Origin: COE1 sp910588595
Lineage (GTDB): Bacteria > Bacillota > Clostridia > Lachnospirales > Lachnospiraceae
NCBI GenBank assembly: GCA_948957135.1
Contig: CARDBT010000003.1
Coordinates: 62,001-126,000 of the forward strand
Reading direction: 5' to 3'
DNA length: 64,000 bases
This document shows, piece after piece, positions 59,119 to 64,000 of this stretch. The notes below the pieces were generated by a model. The model did no database searches. It was not told the origin of the DNA and was given only the letters and a program-made list of their open reading frames with translations. The translations under genes were made by a program, and so were the position numbers. Each line of letters begins with the position of its first letter. Within the stretch, counting starts at the first letter, position 1.

Positions 59119-59821
59119 AATGGAGGAGATCCGGCTCAGCCAGCAGATATTTTACTACCTGTTAGAGCACTTTGAGCTGCGGGAGGACGATGCTGCGGGA
59201 CTTTACCGGGCGTATGTGGAGAATGAACAGGTGCAGCTGCTGGTCAAGAGCCAGGGGGACGAGGCGCAGAGCAGCATTGAGCGCTACGGGGATGTGATCT
59301 ACCTGATTCCTAGGGAGGAGAACGTGTTTCTCGGATTCTCCAAGGCAAAGCTGAAAGAGATCCTCTGCAGATCCGGCGGCACGGACAAGGATTTTTACCT
59401 GTCGCAGTTTGTCATACTGACACTCCTGTCAGAATTTTATGACGGGCAGGGAGCGAGCGCCAGGTCGAGGGACTATATCCGGGTGGGTGAATTGCAGAAC
59501 TGCGTGGCGGACCGGTTAAAAAGCGGCGTGGAGCATACCACCGACGAGGAGGAGGAAAAGAGCGGTCTGGCCTTCCGGAATATGCAGGAAGCGTACGAGG
59601 CGCTGAAATCCGATGAGCGCGGTTCGAGGGCAAGGACGACAAAGGAAGGTTTCCTGCATCACATTTTCACATTCCTTGAGAACCAGGGACTGGTCGAGTA
59701 TGTGCAGGAGGACGAGATGATCAAGACGACGAAGAAGCTCGATAACCTGATGGACTGGAATCTGCTCAACCAGAACAATTACCAGCGCATACGGAAGGTG
59801 ATCCAGGGAGATTTAGTATGA
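59108..59821 (+). CDS. jetB: Wadjet protein JetB (kite-like subunit, DUF6063-like)
   Basis: This 237-residue protein is made of two predicted winged-helix units. It starts MAYEMEEIRLSQQIFYYLL and has IYLIPREENVFLGFSKAKLKE in the middle. It has the size and position of the MukE/kite-like JetB that binds the kleisin. The ATG lies within the end of jetA after AAGGAGGG. Its stop overlaps jetC by 4 bp (ATGA), so A, B and C are made in a coupled, fixed ratio. Confidence 0.85.
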   Translation: MAYEMEEIRLSQQIFYYLLEHFELREDDAAGLYRAYVENEQVQLLVKSQGDEAQSSIERYGDVIYLIPREENVFLGFSKAKLKEILCRSGGTDKDFYLSQFVILTLLSEFYDGQGASARSRDYIRVGELQNCVADRLKSGVEHTTDEEEEKSGLAFRNMQEAYEALKSDERGSRARTTKEGFLHHIFTFLENQGLVEYVQEDEMIKTTKKLDNLMDWNLLNQNNYQRIRKVIQGDLV

Positions 59822-62800
59822 GTAAAATAAACGCGGTGAGATTTATCAATCTCAATTACAACAACAATACCATGCGCATCAGCGACGACACGTTTCAGAT
59901 GCAGGGCAGGAGTACGCTGATGTCGCTGCAGAACGGCGGCGGAAAGTCCGTGCTGGTGCAGATGATGACTGCCCCGTTTGTGCATAAACGCTACAGAGAC
60001 GCCAAGGACAGACCGTTTGACAGTTATTTTACGACCAGCAAGCCGACGTTCATCATGGTGGAGTGGAAGCTCGACCGCGGGGCGGGGTACTGCCTTGCCG
60101 GCATGATGGTGCGCAGGAGCCAGCTGACGGAGGACGAGACGGACAATCCGCTTGAGATGGTCAATTTTATCTGTGAGTACCCGGGACGATGCGCGCAGGA
60201 CATCTACAATCTGCCGGTGGTCGAGAAGCGCAATAAGGAGATCGTGCTCAAAAATTACCGCGAGTGCAGGCAGCTTTTCGAGACGTACAAAAAGGATCAT
60301 GCCGTGAAATTCAACTGCTATGACATGAACAACAGCGCCCAGTCAAAGCAGTATTTTGACAAGCTTGCGGAGTATCAGATCTATTACAAGGAGTGGGAGA
60401 ACATTGTCCGCAAGATCAATCTCGAGGAGTCGGGGCTCTCGAAACTTTTTGCCGACTGCAAGGACGAGAAGGGGCTGATCGAAAAGTGGTTTCTCGACGC
60501 GGTGGAGAGCAAGCTCAACAAGGAGAAAGACCGCATGAAGGAGTTCCAGAATATCATCGAAAAATATGTGATCTCCTACAAGGCGAACCAGTCCAAGATC
60601 GAGCGCAGGAACACGATCCGCCAGTTTAAGGAGGACGCGTCAGAGATCGCCGCGTCCGCAGGGGAGTACAAGCTTGTGACGGACAAGGTGGAGGAGCAGG
60701 AGAACCGCATCGCGGGGTTCAGGGATCTGCTCGCGCAGATGGAGAGGACGCAGAACGAGGCGAGGGACAGACTCCTTGCGGACAAGGCGGAGTGCGGCAG
60801 GGAGCTTGCGCGGATTGAGTACGAGAAGTATTCCTGCGAGATCATAAACCTTGTGGAAGAGCTGCGTTTTCATGTGGGCAACCGCGATATGATCGGCGTG
60901 GAGCGGGATGCGCTGGAGACGGAGATCGCGCAGATCGAGACACTGCTTCGCAGGATGGAGCTCGCAAAACAAAAAGAACAGGTGGAGGACGCAAGGCAGG
61001 ACGAGAATCTGATCAGAGAACGCCTGAGCGTGATGCGTGAGGGGGAGAGCCGGCTCGAGCCTGAGCGCAGGGCGCTCGGAAGGGCGCTGGGGGCGCATTA
61101 CGGGCAGCTTGTGACGGACACACAGTGTCAGCTTGACCAAAACGAGTCCGCCCATCACGAAGAAAGCCAACGGATCCAGGAACTTGCGGAAAAACAGCAG
61201 TGGCTTGACGAGACGATCGTCCGGCTCATAGCGGATATCAGCACTTACAGGGAAAGGCAGAATGGGTTCAACCGGGTCGAGGATCGATTGAACGATGAGT
61301 TTGGGGAAACTTTCTCCAGAAATATCGTCGGGGAGTACGAGCCGGGATATCTGGATATCAAAAAAGAGCAGTATCAGAAGGAGCTTGAGGAGGAGACAAG
61401 GAGCTGTACTGCGCACAAAAAGCAGCTCGAGAGCGCAAATGAGCGCCAGCGGTCGCTGCACCGCGATATCGAGGACAGGAAACAGGAGCGCATCAGACAG
61501 GATTTCCAGATCGCGGATCTGGAGCGGGAACAGACGGCGTACGAGCGGGAGCTTTCCGAGCGGCTTGTCATGATGCGGTATTTTGGCATCGAGTCAGGAG
61601 AGCAGTGGGACATGGAGCGGATCCTCGCCGCGGCGGACAGGAAACTTGCCGAGTGCGAGCAGGCAAAGCGCATGCTCGAGAAGGAGGAGGACGAGCTGCT
61701 GAGGGAGTTCACACGCCTCACGCAGGGAAAAGTGCTCGAACTCCCCAAGGAGACGCTGGCGCTGTTTGACCGACTCAACATCAATGTTGTCTACGGCATG
61801 GACTGGCTCAAGAACAACGGTTATCCGGCGCAGCGAAATGAGGAGATCGTGCGGAGGCAGCCGTTTCTGCCGTACGCGCTGATCCTGTCGAGACAGGATA
61901 TGAAGATCCTCGCCGGGCACGACAGGGAGGTCTACACCTCCTTTCCGATCCCGATCATACCGCGGGAGCAGCTGGAGGAGACGCTGTCGGCGCAGGCGGG
62001 CGGTCTGCTGGAGCTGTCGGGAGTCAGCTTCTACATGTGGTTCAACGAGAAGCTGCTGGACGAGGAGTCCCTGCGCCTGCTGATCCGGGAAAAGGAAAAG
62101 CAGGTCCGGCAGAAGAAAGAGCAGACCGCAGTGCGCAAAAAGGAGTACGAAGAATACTTCGAGAAGCGGGAGCGGCTGAAAAATCAAAAGCTCACAAAGC
62201 AGGCATACGACAAAAATATGACACGGCTGTCAGAAATAAAGGCGGAAGCGGACGAGACAGCCGGCGCGATACAGGCATTAAGGAGCGATGCACAGAAAAA
62301 TGAGGATCAGATCAACGCGCTGATAGCGGACATCGCCAATGAACAGCATCTAATAGAAAAAATGCAAAAGCGCGAGAAGCATTTTGACATATTCTGCAGC
62401 GAGTACGCTGCATACTTAGAGTGCATGGCGAGCGTAAAGCGCTGCCAGAAGGAACAGGAGCGCCATGAACAGAATAGAAAACTTGTCCGCGAGAATCTGG
62501 AAGCTGGCAGGGAACGGCTGAAAAGCATCGAGAGCGCGCACGCGGAGCTCGACAGGAAAGTGCTGGAATACCGGAACAAGTACAGTGTTTATGCAATGTA
62601 TCAGCCGGTTGAAGGCGAGGGAGGACAGACGGAAGCAGAGCGCACAGGCAACGGACAGGCAGAAAACCTGAATACAAACGATCCGAATACAGACAACGGA
62701 CAGGCTGAGATCAAGACAACAAAGACTGCGAAATCGGAAGCAGAAGTGGTCAGTGACATTCAGATACCTGGGACCGCGCAGGAACAGGAGGCACGGTACG

Positions 62801-64000
62801 AGGCGATCACCTCCCGGATGTCCATGCAGGTGCAGGATCTGGAAAAGCAGCTGCAGAAGACCTCCGCACATCTCAACAAGCTGCAGAAAGAGCTCGAGCG
62901 CCTGTCCAAAAAATACGGGCTGTCAGAGCAGGACTGGATCGGGACGATCTACAGCGAGAAGGAAGAGACCCATCAGGAGATCCTGCTCGAGGACAGGAAA
63001 AACAAAATGAAGATCAAGGACAGGCAGTGGAATGACGAGGACAAGGAGACCGCCGTCTGTCAGAGCCGTATCAATACGAAAAAGAAGGATATGGCTGAAA
63101 AGTGCGGTACGGAGGAACCCCTCGCAAAGGAAGAGATCACAACGACTCAGTTCGAGGCTGCGATCAACCAGATCCAGTTCCGGATCCAGGCGATCGATCT
63201 GGAGATCAAAAAGGCGGAGGTGAAGCTAAAAGGGCTGGGTGAGAATCTGACTACACTCGCAGAGTACGAGGACTTTGTGTGCAGGCATGAGCCGCAGTGG
63301 GAGACGGATGTCACACAGCTCGGCACAAAAGAACTCCGCGATTTCCAGGGGCGGCTGCTCCGCGATTACAGAAATCTAAAAGAAGAGCGCGGGCGCAAAA
63401 AGAGTAAGCTCTCCGCATACCTCTACAAAATGATACAGAAAGAGATCTATCAGGAAGACTACTACAGAAAGCCGTTAGAGTCCATGATCTCGCTGACGGA
63501 CAGCGCGTCCCTGATCCTGGCACAGCTTGGCACCACATTGCAGTCCTACGACAGCCAGATGGAGAAACTCGCGGTGGATATCTCACTCGTCGAGAAGGAA
63601 AAGAACCGGATCGCGGAGCTTATGAGCGAGTACTGTCAGGACGTGCACCGCAACCTGGGGCAGATCGACAGCAACTCGACCATCACGATCCGGCAGAAGG
63701 CAGTCAAGATGTTAAAACTGCAGCTCCCGGACTGGACAGAGCAGGAGGGCATGTACCAGCTAAAACTCAGTGATTTTCTGGACGAGCTGACAACGAAAGG
63801 CGTGGAGATCCTCGAGAAAAACGAAAATCCGCAGGAGTACTTCGGGACGCGGATCACGACCAGAAATCTCTACGACAGCATCGTCGGGATCGGAAACGTC
63901 CAGATCAAGCTGTACAAAGTCGAGGCGCAGCGCGAATACCCGATCACCTGGGCGCAGGCGGCAAAGAATTCCGGCGGCGAGGGATTTCTGACCGCGTTCG
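59818..64000 (+). CDS. jetC: Wadjet protein JetC (SMC/MukB-like ATPase), 3' end outside window
   Basis: At least 1394 residues are present and the frame is open to the window edge. The N-terminal head has Walker A LQNGGGKS (about 38-44). Two long coiled-coil arms (about 200-640 and 740-1330) flank a hinge-like domain (about 655-745, VYGMDWLKNNGYPAQRNEE, then FPIPIIPREQ). The second head begins near 1330, and the ABC signature NSGGEGF (1384-1390) is the last thing seen. Walker B and the end are cut off. An acidic, Asn/Thr/Gln-rich stretch (about 930-980) interrupts the coiled coil. The protein is the DNA-loop-extruding motor of Wadjet. Confidence 0.92.
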   Translation, partial: MSKINAVRFINLNYNNNTMRISDDTFQMQGRSTLMSLQNGGGKSVLVQMMTAPFVHKRYRDAKDRPFDSYFTTSKPTFIMVEWKLDRGAGYCLAGMMVRRSQLTEDETDNPLEMVNFICEYPGRCAQDIYNLPVVEKRNKEIVLKNYRECRQLFETYKKDHAVKFNCYDMNNSAQSKQYFDKLAEYQIYYKEWENIVRKINLEESGLSKLFADCKDEKGLIEKWFLDAVESKLNKEKDRMKEFQNIIEKYVISYKANQSKIERRNTIRQFKEDASEIAASAGEYKLVTDKVEEQENRIAGFRDLLAQMERTQNEARDRLLADKAECGRELARIEYEKYSCEIINLVEELRFHVGNRDMIGVERDALETEIAQIETLLRRMELAKQKEQVEDARQDENLIRERLSVMREGESRLEPERRALGRALGAHYGQLVTDTQCQLDQNESAHHEESQRIQELAEKQQWLDETIVRLIADISTYRERQNGFNRVEDRLNDEFGETFSRNIVGEYEPGYLDIKKEQYQKELEEETRSCTAHKKQLESANERQRSLHRDIEDRKQERIRQDFQIADLEREQTAYERELSERLVMMRYFGIESGEQWDMERILAAADRKLAECEQAKRMLEKEEDELLREFTRLTQGKVLELPKETLALFDRLNINVVYGMDWLKNNGYPAQRNEEIVRRQPFLPYALILSRQDMKILAGHDREVYTSFPIPIIPREQLEETLSAQAGGLLELSGVSFYMWFNEKLLDEESLRLLIREKEKQVRQKKEQTAVRKKEYEEYFEKRERLKNQKLTKQAYDKNMTRLSEIKAEADETAGAIQALRSDAQKNEDQINALIADIANEQHLIEKMQKREKHFDIFCSEYAAYLECMASVKRCQKEQERHEQNRKLVRENLEAGRERLKSIESAHAELDRKVLEYRNKYSVYAMYQPVEGEGGQTEAERTGNGQAENLNTNDPNTDNGQAEIKTTKTAKSEAEVVSDIQIPGTAQEQEARYEAITSRMSMQVQDLEKQLQKTSAHLNKLQKELERLSKKYGLSEQDWIGTIYSEKEETHQEILLEDRKNKMKIKDRQWNDEDKETAVCQSRINTKKKDMAEKCGTEEPLAKEEITTTQFEAAINQIQFRIQAIDLEIKKAEVKLKGLGENLTTLAEYEDFVCRHEPQWETDVTQLGTKELRDFQGRLLRDYRNLKEERGRKKSKLSAYLYKMIQKEIYQEDYYRKPLESMISLTDSASLILAQLGTTLQSYDSQMEKLAVDISLVEKEKNRIAELMSEYCQDVHRNLGQIDSNSTITIRQKAVKMLKLQLPDWTEQEGMYQLKLSDFLDELTTKGVEILEKNENPQEYFGTRITTRNLYDSIVGIGNVQIKLYKVEAQREYPITWAQAAKNSGGEGFLTAF

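Noticed and set aside
56376..64000. MksBEF chromosomal condensin instead of Wadjet
   Set aside because: A Toprim/DUF2220 nuclease gene (jetD) with Glu and DxD motifs is adjacent, and the JetA/JetB sequences look like the Wadjet versions.

Overview
The window reads as a Gram-positive anaerobe of the class Clostridia, most likely a Lachnospiraceae gut or rumen bacterium. The reasons are: moderate GC, strong GGAGG-type ribosome binding sites, lipoproteins with Firmicutes lipoboxes, a canonical CIRCE/HrcA site in front of an Hsp20 gene, BlaI/BlaR1-type regulators, an agr-like GHKL/LytTR pair, and a sugar transport locus without its own ATPase. No rRNA, tRNA or CRISPR array was seen. This taxonomic call is an inference from gene content, not from a marker gene.

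Layout. 1-255 is the tail of a BlaI-like repressor ending in a strong terminator. 423-2854 (minus) is a chemoreceptor translationally coupled to a flavinylated lipoprotein. 3156-5103 (minus) is an RNA-repair pair: an HD-Pnk end-healing enzyme and an RNA ligase. 5279-7554 (minus) is a blaI-blaR1 beta-lactam sensor pair with a recognisable operator. 7864-10811 carries an aminotransferase, a patatin-like phospholipase and uppP. 10895-27210 is a large carbohydrate locus. It has an ArsR-type regulator, a 1003-residue carbohydrate-binding/solute-binding fusion, two permease pairs, an NHL-TPR-Yip1 membrane protein, a DUF5696 protein, a lipoprotein solute-binding protein and a secreted GH43 enzyme. 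The GH43 enzyme suggests arabinan or arabino-oligosaccharides as the substrate.

27211-29072 is a graveyard with a frameshifted small gene and a decayed serine recombinase. 29073-37409 is a response regulator, a histidine kinase and two ABC ATPase/FtsX-permease pairs, resembling peptide-antibiotic sensing and detoxification modules. 37410-38002 holds broken fragments and a palindromic repeat. 38003-40580 is an agr-like two-component pair facing a small membrane protein. 40833-42285 is a HigBA-type toxin-antitoxin pair whose antitoxin carries an IrrE-like peptidase. 42389-43465 encodes a response-regulator receiver fused to a (p)ppGpp synthetase. It is followed by a hydrolase lipoprotein, a MITE and a MATE efflux gene. 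46673-50333 (minus) is a second BlaI/M56 sensor operon ending in a lipoprotein, with its own tandem palindromic operators.

50883-51455 is the CIRCE-controlled Hsp20. 51766-56345 is a run of small, poorly known genes (DUF7336-like, zinc-ribbon, macro domain, membrane proteins, HD hydrolase). 56376-64000 is a Wadjet (jet) anti-plasmid SMC operon in the order D-A-B-C. JetC is cut by the window end just after its ABC signature motif.

The most promising unusual items are the receiver-alarmone synthetase fusion, the chemoreceptor-flavolipoprotein operon, a palindrome-adjacent MITE family, the third BlaI/M56-SH3 signalling unit, and the two-transporter arabinan locus with its uncharacterised membrane proteins.
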